Source: Acidimicrobiales bacterium (GTDB lineage Bacteria; Actinomycetota; Acidimicrobiia; Acidimicrobiales; UBA8592). Taken from it: a DNA stretch of 64,000 bases. The translations under genes and the position numbers were made by a program. The notes under the pieces were generated by a model. It searched no databases and was not told the origin of the DNA. It saw only the letters and a list, made by a program, of their open reading frames with translations. The stretch covers positions 19,397-83,396 of the forward strand of contig JACERY010000005.1 of assembly GCA_013912105.1 (NCBI GenBank), written 5' to 3'. The first letter of the stretch is position 1; every line of letters starts with the position of its first letter. Shown in pieces: positions 55,669 through 63,797 of this stretch.

Positions 55669-56259
55669 GTGGATGATATTCGAATTAGAGGATCAATTAG
55701 TTCCATTGGGTTTCCTGATGGAAATAGATTTGTAATTGGGCATTGGCTTTCTTCACCTATTGGCCAATTTGCAGATGTTATGTGGGGAACTCCAGATGGA
55801 AAAAAAATCTTGCTTGCACAAAATGAAAGAATAGCTAATTTTGTTTCCGCTATTTATGATTTTGATGAAACTCGTATTGGGGATATCCAAATACACTCAG
55901 ATGGCCGTTCAACATCCGCTTTAGGGTTGGGGCTCGATATCAAATTACAAGGCGGACTTATTAGAGGTTTTATCCCGCCACGTCCATTATTCTTCACTCG
56001 GTTTTTTGAAAGTCCTATAGCTTCATCATTAATGGGTGTTCAGACTTTCGGAACAAGTTCTAGAGGTGTAAAAGAATGGTACCAAGCTCGGAAATGGCGA
56101 TGGGTTCGATCTGGTAGTGCGTCACTGGATGGATATGACTTAGGCCCAGCAAGTCCCTTCGATAAACCAATTGGTGTTGGTTTTTCAGAACCTCCACGCA
56201 AACCAGCAATCGTTGATATTCAGGTAACTATTCGGTTTCCTTATGAAATTATTTTGTGA
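55669..56259 (+). CDS. Unrecognised protein next to selC
   Basis: A 196-residue protein with beta-rich segments (RIRGSISSIGFPDGNRFVIG; RIGDIQIHSDGRSTSALGLGLDIKLQGG) and no signal peptide. I do not recognise a family. The frame is open back to GTG 55543, but that part overlaps the divergent phosphotransferase gene; GTG 55669 is preferred. It ends 67 bases before the tRNA-Sec gene; whether it is related to selenium use is unknown. The frame beyond the TGA stop is open into selC, which is probably chance. Confidence 0.6.
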   Translation: MDDIRIRGSISSIGFPDGNRFVIGHWLSSPIGQFADVMWGTPDGKKILLAQNERIANFVSAIYDFDETRIGDIQIHSDGRSTSALGLGLDIKLQGGLIRGFIPPRPLFFTRFFESPIASSLMGVQTFGTSSRGVKEWYQARKWRWVRSGSASLDGYDLGPASPFDKPIGVGFSEPPRKPAIVDIQVTIRFPYEIIL

Positions 56260-56326
56260 TCCAATGGTTTGGGAACTGGAATCGCTGATTCTCGAAAGTT
56301 CGGTCATACTGGTGATGAAACATCAG

Positions 56327-56419
56327 GGAGGTGTTCGAGTACCTGGTGGGCTCCCCCGCCTTCAAAGCGGGTGGGACGGGCGAACCCCGTCCGGCGGGTT
56401 CGATTCCCGTCCACCTCCG
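56327..56419 (+). tRNA. selC: tRNA-Sec (anticodon UCA)
   Basis: A tRNA-Sec of about 93 bases. The anticodon stem CCCGC/GCGGG carries loop CTTCAAA (anticodon TCA), which reads UGA. It has features of bacterial tRNA-Sec: a long variable arm (GGACGG/CCGTCC stem), an extended D-stem with a four-base TGGT loop, and a long acceptor (GGAGGTG pairs with CACCTCC) ending in discriminator G as in E. coli selC. The T-arm is GCGGG-TTCGATT-CCCGT. Only CA of the CCA end follows. The eighth acceptor pair is T-C, a mismatch to check. Confidence 0.92.
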
Positions 56420-56465
56420 CAAAATAAAAAGAAAATAAATTTAATAAGTTAAGTTGTTTAAATTA

Positions 56466-57401
56466 TTAAACAGCAAGTAGATCCCGAGCTCCTGTGTCAC
56501 TACTTGGATGACGTAGTTTTGACATAGCTCGTGCTTCAATTTGTCGAATTCTCTCTCGAGTAAGATTAAAGTGCTCACCGACTTCTTCAAGTGTTCTAGG
56601 TTCACCCCTATCTAACCCGAACCTTAATTTCAGTATTTCACGTTCTCGTTCATCTAAAGGCGCCAATAAGCGTGCTATCTCATCAGGCAGCAAAGAAGTA
56701 GCCGCAACTTCAAACGGTGATGCTGCACCACGGTCCTCAACGACATCCCCAAGCTCTGCATCACCATCTTCACGAAGTGGTTCGGAAAGACTCAATGGTT
56801 CATTTGCGAATCTGAGAGCTTCAGTGATTTTATCCTCAGGCATTTCAACATCGGCAGCTAACTCAGTTAGCGTTGCAGGTCGTCCGTATTTTAATTCTAA
56901 GCGTGTTCTAGCTTTTTGTAGTCTGGCGAGTGTGTCGCCTGCGTGAACTGGTAGACGAATTGTTCTTCCAGTGTTAGCGATACCTCTTGTAATTGCTTGG
57001 CGTATCCACCATGTGGCGTATGTTGAGAATTTAAATCCTTTTCGCCAATCAAATTTTTCTACTGCATGCATTAGGCCAAGGTTTCCTTCTTGAATAAGGT
57101 CAAGTAAGGGAAGGCCGGATGCTTGGTATTTTTTTGCTATCGAAACGACAAGTCGGAGATTAGATTGAACAAACTTTTTTTCAGCTCTAGCCCCATTTCG
57201 ATCAAGTCGTTTAAGGTCTCTTTTCTCAGCAGCAGTTAGTTTCTCTTCTGTTTCGAGCTTTCCACGTGCCTCAACACCATTCTCAATTTGTTGGGCAAGA
57301 CGCACTTCATCTTCTTTAGTGAGAAGTGGGTACTGCCCTATATCGGTGAGATATAACCGGACGAGGTCTTCTTCATCTCGTTCGACTCGCTCTTTAGGCA
57401 A
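56466..57401 (-). CDS. RNA polymerase sigma factor of the sigma-70 principal type
   Basis: A 311-residue group 1/2 sigma factor. Region 1.2 (DLVRLYLTDIGQYPLLTKEDE), region 2 (FVQSNLRLVVSIAKKY; GLPLLDLIQEGNLGLMHAVEKFDWRKGFKFSTYATWWIRQAI), region 3 and region 4 (LDEREREILKLRFGL; TLEEVGEHFNLTRERIRQIEARA) are complete. Region 1.1 is absent. It could be the primary sigma factor (rpoD/sigA) or a SigB-like group 2 factor; both have similar lengths in actinobacteria. It converges on selC 46 bases away. Confidence 0.93.
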   Translation of the reverse strand: MPKERVERDEEDLVRLYLTDIGQYPLLTKEDEVRLAQQIENGVEARGKLETEEKLTAAEKRDLKRLDRNGARAEKKFVQSNLRLVVSIAKKYQASGLPLLDLIQEGNLGLMHAVEKFDWRKGFKFSTYATWWIRQAITRGIANTGRTIRLPVHAGDTLARLQKARTRLELKYGRPATLTELAADVEMPEDKITEALRFANEPLSLSEPLREDGDAELGDVVEDRGAASPFEVAATSLLPDEIARLLAPLDEREREILKLRFGLDRGEPRTLEEVGEHFNLTRERIRQIEARAMSKLRHPSSDTGARDLLAV

Positions 57402-57578
57402 AGTACGCTCTTTTCAAATCATGTGAGACTTATTACGTTCTCACGCTCCGCATGCTTTACCTTACCGAGATGATCGCTCAGCGCAAACTAATTTTGTGCA
57501 ATATCTCATGAAGTTTTAAATATATTTCAAAATACGATTTTTTCTAATTACTGAAGTTTTAAAAAACTCTAAAAAGTT

Positions 57579-59279
57579 TTAAGTTCCTTTGTAGCTGTTC
57601 GTTATCGGAACTCTTCTATCCCTTCCAAAGGCCTTACTGGAAATCTTTGGCCCTAAGGGACTTTGGCGGCGTTTATATTCAGAAAGGTTAACAAGTCTTG
57701 AAATGCTTTTAACGACTTCTGAGTCGTGCCCTTCTTTAATTAGTTCATGCGGTACCTTATCTTTTTCTATAAGCTCTCTTAAAAGAGGGTCAAGAATGTC
57801 ATACGGGGGAAGTGTTTGGTCGTCACGTTGATCGGGTCGCAATTCAGCCGAAGGAGGTTTTGTAATAATAGATGACGGAATTAATTCGTATTCAAGTGTT
57901 TCATTTTTCCATTTTGCCAAATCAAAAACTTGTGTTTTCCAGAGATCTTTAATGACAGCGAAAGCGCCAGCTGTATCACCGTAAAGCGTTGAGTAGCCAA
58001 CTGCGAGTTCGCTTTTATTGCCCGTAGTAAGAACTAACCACTGGAATTTATTCGAAAGGGCCATTAGTAGAATTCCTCGTATACGGGACTGTATATTTTC
58101 TTCCGTTAAGTCTGCAGCAAGCCCCGAAAATTGCTCCTCAGTCATCTTCAGAAATGCTGAATGAGCTGGTTCAATAGGAATTGTCATATGATCACAACCA
58201 AGATTTTCAACTAAAGCTTTTGCATCATCCAGCGAATGATCACTTGAATACCGAGAAGGCATTAAAATTGCATGCACATGATCAGGACCCAACGCATCGC
58301 ATGCAATAGCGGCAACTACTGCGGAATCAATTCCGCCCGATAGACCAAGGCATATATCTGAAAAACCATTTTTATGTAAGTAGTCACGTGTTCCAAGACA
58401 AAGAGCTTCCCATATCTGGAAGTTCACTGAAGGTAAGGAACGAACAGTTTGTTGACTTTCAAATTTCTCTCTGAAGTTTTCAGATATCGTTACGACATTT
58501 TTTGAGAGTTCATCATTTGTTTCTTTAACTTTAATATCGAAAATAAGAATTTCTTCTTGGAAAAGTTCAGCCCGAGCAATGATTTTTTTATTAGCGTCAA
58601 AAGCTATTGACCCTCCATCAAAAATGAGTTCATCTTGACCCCCTACCTGATTTATATAGACGATAGGAACACCTGTTTCATCAATTCGTTGACACAGAAC
58701 TTCTTCACGCGTTTCTAATTTGTCTATTTCATAAGGTGACGCGTTTAAATTAACAATTATCTGAGCACCTGCTGCTGCAAGCTCTGACGTAACGCCATTA
58801 TTGATCCATATGTCTTCACAAATTGTGACTCCTACATCAATACCACGTATCTTAAATGTCTGTATCGGGTCCTTACCTGGAGCAAAATAGCGTTCTTCAT
58901 CAAAAACTCCGTAATCTGGAAGAGCTCTTTTGCTGTAGGTCCCTCTTATTACCCCATTTGAGCAAATTGCAGCTGCGTTTGATGTTCTCTGAAGTGGGTC
59001 TGCGCCTGCCTCTCTGCCTTCAATAAATCCTAAAATTGCAACACAATCTTCAGTCTCTTTAGCTATTTGATTTAGTACTCTTTGCGTATCTTGCACAAAT
59101 CCTGATTTGAGCAGAAGGTCTTCGGGAGGGTAGCCACAAACAGCGAGTTCACTAAAAACTGCAATGTCAGCATCAGCGGCTAGTGCTTCTTTATAGGCTC
59201 TGAGAATTTTTTCTTTATTTAAGCTCAAATCTCCAACATGAAGATTCAATTGACAAGATGCGATTCGTAAAGAAGCCAT
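57579..59279 (-). CDS. nadE: Glutamine-dependent NAD+ synthetase
   Basis: NadE amidates deamido-NAD. The 566-residue enzyme has an N-terminal nitrilase-type glutaminase with its triad: Glu in FSELAVCGYPPEDLL (about 43), Lys in YSKRALPDYGVFDEERYF (about 116) and Cys in DVGVTICEDIWIN (about 152). The C-terminal NAD synthase has the PP-loop GLSGGIDSAVVAAIACDALG and VLTTGNKSELAVGYSTLYGD. The domain order and length fit the glutamine-dependent type. It diverges from hisI. Confidence 0.95.
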   Translation of the reverse strand: MASLRIASCQLNLHVGDLSLNKEKILRAYKEALAADADIAVFSELAVCGYPPEDLLLKSGFVQDTQRVLNQIAKETEDCVAILGFIEGREAGADPLQRTSNAAAICSNGVIRGTYSKRALPDYGVFDEERYFAPGKDPIQTFKIRGIDVGVTICEDIWINNGVTSELAAAGAQIIVNLNASPYEIDKLETREEVLCQRIDETGVPIVYINQVGGQDELIFDGGSIAFDANKKIIARAELFQEEILIFDIKVKETNDELSKNVVTISENFREKFESQQTVRSLPSVNFQIWEALCLGTRDYLHKNGFSDICLGLSGGIDSAVVAAIACDALGPDHVHAILMPSRYSSDHSLDDAKALVENLGCDHMTIPIEPAHSAFLKMTEEQFSGLAADLTEENIQSRIRGILLMALSNKFQWLVLTTGNKSELAVGYSTLYGDTAGAFAVIKDLWKTQVFDLAKWKNETLEYELIPSSIITKPPSAELRPDQRDDQTLPPYDILDPLLRELIEKDKVPHELIKEGHDSEVVKSISRLVNLSEYKRRQSPLGPKISSKAFGRDRRVPITNSYKGT

Positions 59280-59409
59280 GTATGCAGATTAGAGGCAGAT
59301 CCGTGTTTCTGGATACTTAAATGAGAGACATTAGTCTAGAAAATCCATCTATTAGTTTCGTTGTTGCAAATTCCGGAGGCTTTTGAGTGACTTTTAGTAG
59401 AGTATTGGG

Positions 59410-59823
59410 GTGACGGACAGTGAAGAGCTTGAAGAAGGCAGTGAACTCTCAGTTGATTTTACTAAGATTTTTCAAATCGCTGAAGGAAATAATATGGTAG
59501 TTCCTGTTGTCGTTCAGGATGCGGTTACTAAAGATGTCTTGATTGTTGCTTACGTGAACGAAGAAGCATTACTTGAAACTTTTAAACGAGGTGAAGCAGT
59601 CTTTTACAGCACTTCGAGAAATGAATTATGGCACAAAGGAGCCACATCTGGAGATATCCTCGCTGTGGATGAGGTTCGCATAAATTGTGAACAAAATTCG
59701 TTGTTATACCTTGTGCAACCTAAAGGTCAAGGAGCTTGCCATACCAAAGATAAGGATGGCAATCACCGTTCAAGCTGTTATTACCGATCCGTTGACAAGT
59801 CCGGAAAACTCCGATTGGTCTGA
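59410..59823 (+). CDS. hisI: Phosphoribosyl-AMP cyclohydrolase
   Basis: HisI opens the purine ring of phosphoribosyl-AMP in histidine synthesis. The 137-residue protein has the family motif VAYVNEEALLETFKRGEAV, SRNELWHKGATSGD near residues 70-83 and the metal-binding histidine/cysteine block ACHTKDKDGNHRSSCYYR. GTG start. It stands alone, upstream of the convergent glutamine synthetase, unlike the usual his operons. Confidence 0.93.
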   Translation: MTDSEELEEGSELSVDFTKIFQIAEGNNMVVPVVVQDAVTKDVLIVAYVNEEALLETFKRGEAVFYSTSRNELWHKGATSGDILAVDEVRINCEQNSLLYLVQPKGQGACHTKDKDGNHRSSCYYRSVDKSGKLRLV

Positions 59824-59857
59824 AATTTAGATTTTTACTTTCCAATTTGGAAAGTGC

Positions 59858-60883
59858 CTATGCTAATGCTTCTCCAACCGTATTGGTCATAAGAGCAGCA
59901 ACCACATAGGGGTCAGCATTTGCATTTGGACGGCGATCTTCGATGTATCCTTTTTGATCCTGAGCTACTTGCCACGGAATACGTATTGAAGCTCCTCTGT
60001 CCGAAACGCCGTAACTGAACTGATCAAATCTTTGAGTTTCATGCTCTCCGGTAAGACGATCTTCGATTCCAACACCATAGCCCTCTAAATGCTCTTCTGG
60101 CTTACCAGGTGCTCCTATTGCCTCACATGCGGTAGTAATCGCTTCATACCCATCTCTCATAGCTTGAGTGGAGAAGTTGGTATGCATACCTGCACCGTTC
60201 CAATCACCTTTCATTGGTTTCGCATCGATACTGATTTCGACATGATGTTTCTCGCCTACGCGGTACAACAGATACCGAGCTATCCATAGATGGTCTCCTA
60301 CTTCAACAGTTCCGGCAGGCCCAATTTGAAACTCCCATTGACCAGGCATTACCTCTGCATTCGTGCCTGAAATTTTTAGGCCAGCTTCTATGCATAATGT
60401 CGTATGTTCCTCAACGGCGTCGCGTCCATGAATTTTAAGAGCACCTACTCCACAATAGTAAGGTCCTTGTGGGGCGGGGAACCCATTGGATGGGAACCCT
60501 GCAGGCCATCCCGTCTCTGGATCTATCATCGTATATTCTTGTTCAAGCCCAAACCACGGATCTTGGTCCCCATATTTATCCTCAGCTTTTCGAGCTAAGG
60601 CACGAGTGTTTGTTGGGTGCGGTGTTTCTTGATCAGTAAGAAATGTTTCACACATCACGAGAATATTGTTACCGCCTCTGATTGGGTCTGGACACTGGAA
60701 TACAGGTTTCAGAACAACATCAGAGTTATCACCTGTTGCTTGATTGGTCGATGAACCGTCGTATCCCCAAATTCCAGGTTCGTCTCCATCGGCTAATATT
60801 TTTGTTTTAGATCTAATCTCTGCAGTTGGTTCTGTTCCATCGATCCAGAGGTATTCGGCTCTGTAAGTCAATTTTTTCTCCAT
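59858..60883 (-). CDS. glnII: Glutamine synthetase, type II (GSII)
   Basis: A eukaryote-like GSII of 341 residues, found in Streptomyces, Frankia and rhizobia. The N-terminal EYLWIDGTEPTAEIRSKTK, the GYDGSSTNQATGDNSD motif (substrate loop), the metal/Glu site WFGLEQEYT, GDWNGAGMHTNFST and RGASIRIP are all present. GSII is regulated in actinobacteria by GlnR at the transcript level rather than by adenylylation. It is divergent from glnA (GSI) with a 171-base intergenic region containing a candidate GlnR box. Confidence 0.93.
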   Translation of the reverse strand: MEKKLTYRAEYLWIDGTEPTAEIRSKTKILADGDEPGIWGYDGSSTNQATGDNSDVVLKPVFQCPDPIRGGNNILVMCETFLTDQETPHPTNTRALARKAEDKYGDQDPWFGLEQEYTMIDPETGWPAGFPSNGFPAPQGPYYCGVGALKIHGRDAVEEHTTLCIEAGLKISGTNAEVMPGQWEFQIGPAGTVEVGDHLWIARYLLYRVGEKHHVEISIDAKPMKGDWNGAGMHTNFSTQAMRDGYEAITTACEAIGAPGKPEEHLEGYGVGIEDRLTGEHETQRFDQFSYGVSDRGASIRIPWQVAQDQKGYIEDRRPNANADPYVVAALMTNTVGEALA

Positions 60884-60989
60884 TCTTATTTTAGGCCTCT
60901 AGGTTATTCTCAGCTAGGTGACCATTGTAAAAGCAATTTAGTCTCTAGTACTATTTAATACGACTGTAGGCCTTTATAAAACAAGAAAT

Positions 60990-61005
60990 GTTAACAGAGT
61001 GTTAA
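60990..61005. promoter_or_regulatory. Candidate GlnR box between the two glutamine synthetase genes
   Basis: GTTAA-n6-GTTAA, repeats starting at 60990 and 61001 (11-bp phase), lies 50-65 bases upstream of the glnA start. Read on the other strand it is TTAAC-n6-TTAAC. The phase and half-site agree with the three-fold repeat upstream of amt. It could serve both divergent genes. Confidence 0.4.
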
Positions 61006-61054
61006 TTTGAGGATTCAGCGCGGAGAATTGATTTAACCTAGTTAGAAAGAATAT

Positions 61055-62383
61055 ATGGATCAGATTAAAGAAGATTATGTACTTCGGACTGTTGAAGAAC
61101 GCGGAGTCAGACTTATTCGTTTGTGGTTCACTGATGTACTTGGTCAGTTAAAGTCATTAGCTATCTCTCCTGCTGAACTTCAAGCAGCGTTTGAGGAAGG
61201 ATTACACTTTGATGGATCTGCTATTGACGGCTTTAGTCGAGTGCAAGAAAGCGATGTTCTCGCTATCCCTGATGCAACGAGCTTTGAACTGCTTCCCTGG
61301 GTAGACCCATCTGAACCTACCGGAAGAATTTTTTGTGATATCTATAATCTTGATGGAACTCCTTTTGCTGGAGATCCTCGCCATGTCTTGAGGCGCAATC
61401 TCCAAACTGCGAAAGAACAGGGGTTTACTTTCTTTACTGCACCAGAAATTGAGTATTTCTATTTTGATAGCGCTACCAATCCTAAACCATTAGATAACGC
61501 TGGGTATTTCGATTTAACGACAGTTGATCTTGGTAGCAGTTTAAGAAGGCGTACATTAGCAATGTCAGAAGCAATGGGTATCCCCGTTGAATATTCTTTT
61601 CATGAAGATAACGCAAGCCAACATGAGATTGATCTTCGCTATACCGAAACCCTTGATATGGCTGACAACATTATGACTCTTCGTCTGATCGTAAGAAAAA
61701 TAGCTTTAGACGCTGGTATTCATGCAACTTTCATGCCGAAGCCTCTTGATTCAGGACAAGGTTCAGGTATGCACACCCACATGTCGCTGTTCAAAGGTGA
61801 CACAAATGCATTTCACGATTCCAATGACGAAATGGGGCTTTCGGAAATAGCTAGAAAATTTATGGCAGGCATCCTACATCACGCACCAGAATTTACTGCT
61901 GTCACTAATCAACTAGTTAATAGCTATAAGAGAATGATAGCTGGTTATGAATCACCTGTGTATGTAAGTTGGGCTCGGAATAATCGATCAGCTCTCGTCA
62001 GAGTGCCTATTCATAAAGCCGGTAAAGAGTCTTCTACTAGAATTGAATATCGAGCCCTTGACTCTGCTGCTAACCCGTATCTAGCTTATTCTGTGCTTCT
62101 TGCTGCAGGATTAAAAGGAATTGAAGAAGATTATGAATTACCTGAGGAAGCAGACGATAATCTTTGGTCAATTTCACGTGCTGACGCCAAAAAAGTCGGT
62201 CTTCGGCAATTACCTCAGGACCTCCGACAGGCCCTTGATCTTATGGAAGAATCGGAACTAGTTCATGAAGCACTAGGAGAGCATATTTTTGAATGGTTCC
62301 TGCGTAATAAGCAATCTGAATGGGAAGCGTATCAAGGACGTGTAACTCCATTTGAAATCGAAAGTTACCTACCGGTGTGGTGA
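61055..62383 (+). CDS. glnA: Glutamine synthetase, type I
   Basis: A dodecameric type I GS, 442 residues. DGSAIDGF (N-terminal loop), FTAPEIEYFYF, SGMHTHMSLF (metal and His), NSYKRMIAGYESPVYVSWARNNRSA and RIEYRALDSAANPYLAYS are as expected. The region corresponding to the NLYDLP adenylylation tyrosine reads EEDYELPEEADDNLW, so regulation by adenylylation looks absent; the length fits the GSI-alpha type. GSII is encoded divergently. The GlnR-like regulator is 92 bases downstream on the same strand. Confidence 0.93.
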   Translation: MDQIKEDYVLRTVEERGVRLIRLWFTDVLGQLKSLAISPAELQAAFEEGLHFDGSAIDGFSRVQESDVLAIPDATSFELLPWVDPSEPTGRIFCDIYNLDGTPFAGDPRHVLRRNLQTAKEQGFTFFTAPEIEYFYFDSATNPKPLDNAGYFDLTTVDLGSSLRRRTLAMSEAMGIPVEYSFHEDNASQHEIDLRYTETLDMADNIMTLRLIVRKIALDAGIHATFMPKPLDSGQGSGMHTHMSLFKGDTNAFHDSNDEMGLSEIARKFMAGILHHAPEFTAVTNQLVNSYKRMIAGYESPVYVSWARNNRSALVRVPIHKAGKESSTRIEYRALDSAANPYLAYSVLLAAGLKGIEEDYELPEEADDNLWSISRADAKKVGLRQLPQDLRQALDLMEESELVHEALGEHIFEWFLRNKQSEWEAYQGRVTPFEIESYLPVW

Positions 62384-62475
62384 ATTGTGTCTTTATATAG
62401 CTCCCCAAGACAAGATAAAAAGAAGATGCTGGAATCTATTTATTCATTTGTCTTAAGTCTGCACCGAGGAGAATA

Positions 62476-63153
62476 ATGTCATCACTTCTCGTGTTCCCCG
62501 ACCCTCCTCCTCCAGAGCTAGCTCAAAGCCTCGATTTAGCCGGTTTTTCATGGAAAGCAGTAGACAACCATGAAATTGCAGATGAATATAACGATGATAA
62601 TCAATGGAGCGGTGCTGTGATTGTTGCTGATGAGGACCCAAATGCAGCTTTTGCTTTTGCTCGCTCTCTCAGAAAAGGATCAAACCCTCTTCAAGGAATT
62701 CTTTTACTTCTTAATGCAACGCAATTAGGGCAACTTGAATTACGGGATGAACTTTTTGATGATTTCATCTTAACTCCTTTCAGACACCAAGAACTTGAAG
62801 CTCGCTTGAAGCATCTCTTCTGGTCACAAGGAATAGATAGCAGAGGTGAAGTACTCACACACGGAGATTTGATTCTCAACATTGAAACTTACCAAGCTAC
62901 GATAAATGGTCGACCATTGGATCTAACGTACATGGAATATGAGCTTCTTAAATTCTTAGTTTCGCATCCAGGAAAAGTATTCAGCAGGGAAACCCTACTA
63001 TCTCGAGTCTGGGGTTATGACTATTTTGGTGGTGCGCGGACTGTTGATGTTCATGTACGTCGACTTCGTTCGAAATTGGGTGAAGAAAACGCTGGCCTAA
63101 TTCAAACTGTCCGATCAGTTGGTTACAGTTTCGGCCAGTCAAGATGGGGTTAG
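62476..63153 (+). CDS. glnR: OmpR-family response regulator, probable GlnR
   Basis: A 225-residue OmpR-like regulator. The receiver half (residues ~1-110) is degenerate: no clear phospho-acceptor Asp environment is seen (SGAVIVADEDPNAAFAFA), as in orphan GlnR. The C-terminal winged helix is LDLTYMEYELLKFLVSHPGKVFSRETLLSRVWGYDYFGGARTVDVHVRRLRSKLG with a standard recognition helix. No sensor kinase gene is next to it. Position after glnA and the 11-bp GlnR-box-like repeats at amt and glnA support a role as the nitrogen regulator. Strongly suggested, not proven. Confidence 0.75.
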   Translation: MSSLLVFPDPPPPELAQSLDLAGFSWKAVDNHEIADEYNDDNQWSGAVIVADEDPNAAFAFARSLRKGSNPLQGILLLLNATQLGQLELRDELFDDFILTPFRHQELEARLKHLFWSQGIDSRGEVLTHGDLILNIETYQATINGRPLDLTYMEYELLKFLVSHPGKVFSRETLLSRVWGYDYFGGARTVDVHVRRLRSKLGEENAGLIQTVRSVGYSFGQSRWG

Positions 63154-63177
63154 AAAGAATTCTATAAGATTCTTAAT

Positions 63178-63351
63178 CTAAGGTTGGAAGTCTTTTTTAC
63201 TTAACTCAAGCAACTCGTTTCCTTCATTTTCTCTATCAACTGATTTTTGAAGAATATTTCCAAGCACCCCGCTAAAGATAAGACCGGTCATGATGATTGA
63301 AACCGGTATAAGAATGAATAATAAAATTATGATTACTATCGTTCCGCCCAT
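63178..63351 (-). CDS. Small single-helix membrane protein
   Basis: A 57-residue open frame: one hydrophobic helix (about residues 4-32, VIIILLFILIPVSIIMTGLI) followed by a charged tail (VDRENEGNELLELSKKD). AGGTA lies six bases before the ATG. It is too short for usual thresholds, but the codon pattern and helix look protein-like. Converges with the GlnR-like gene; RidA is upstream on the same strand. Confidence 0.55.
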   Translation of the reverse strand: MGGTIVIIILLFILIPVSIIMTGLIFSGVLGNILQKSVDRENEGNELLELSKKDFQP

Positions 63352-63385
63352 TAGTTACCTACTTGAATAAAGTTGACGTGATTAT

Positions 63386-63730
63386 TCATATTTTAGCCCA
63401 GGCTTCAATTTCTACAACCGCTTCGATCGGCAAAGCATTGACGGCGACAGCTGACCGGGCTGGCCGATGATCTCCAAATTCTTCAACGTATATCTCATTC
63501 ATTTTTTCATAATCTTGAATATCAGTTAAAAAAACAGTTGTTTTAACAATGTTGTGTAACGACAAGTTTTTAGATTCTAATAGTGCTGAGAGATTAAGAA
63601 AGATTTGACGTAATTGAGGTAGGAGTCCACCATCTACTAACTTTCCATTTTTGATTCCTACTTGTCCAGAAATTATCAACCAGTCTCCAGTTTGTATCAG
63701 TGGAGAGTATGGACCAACAGCTTTTGTCAT
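63386..63730 (-). CDS. ridA: RidA-family enamine/imine deaminase
   Basis: RidA hydrolyses reactive enamine intermediates made by PLP enzymes. The 114 residues include AVGPYSPLIQTGDWLIISGQVG, the DHRPARSAVAVNALP block with the essential Arg, and the C-terminal VVEIEAWAKI with the conserved Glu. The N-terminus is ten residues shorter than in E. coli but the fold core is complete. It may share the promoter region with the small membrane protein downstream. Confidence 0.9.
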   Translation of the reverse strand: MTKAVGPYSPLIQTGDWLIISGQVGIKNGKLVDGGLLPQLRQIFLNLSALLESKNLSLHNIVKTTVFLTDIQDYEKMNEIYVEEFGDHRPARSAVAVNALPIEAVVEIEAWAKI

Positions 63731-63797
63731 ATATTAAGGATACCAATATCGGTTCACTGACTATGACACCAAGTGATAGAAAGATTAGGTTTTGAGA

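Noticed and set aside
56257..56428. Read-through of the TGA stop of the unknown gene into a further ~56 codons
   Set aside because: The extra frame runs straight through the tRNA-Sec gene; its openness is best explained by chance and by the tRNA's GC-rich sequence. No SECIS-like hairpin was seen after the TGA.
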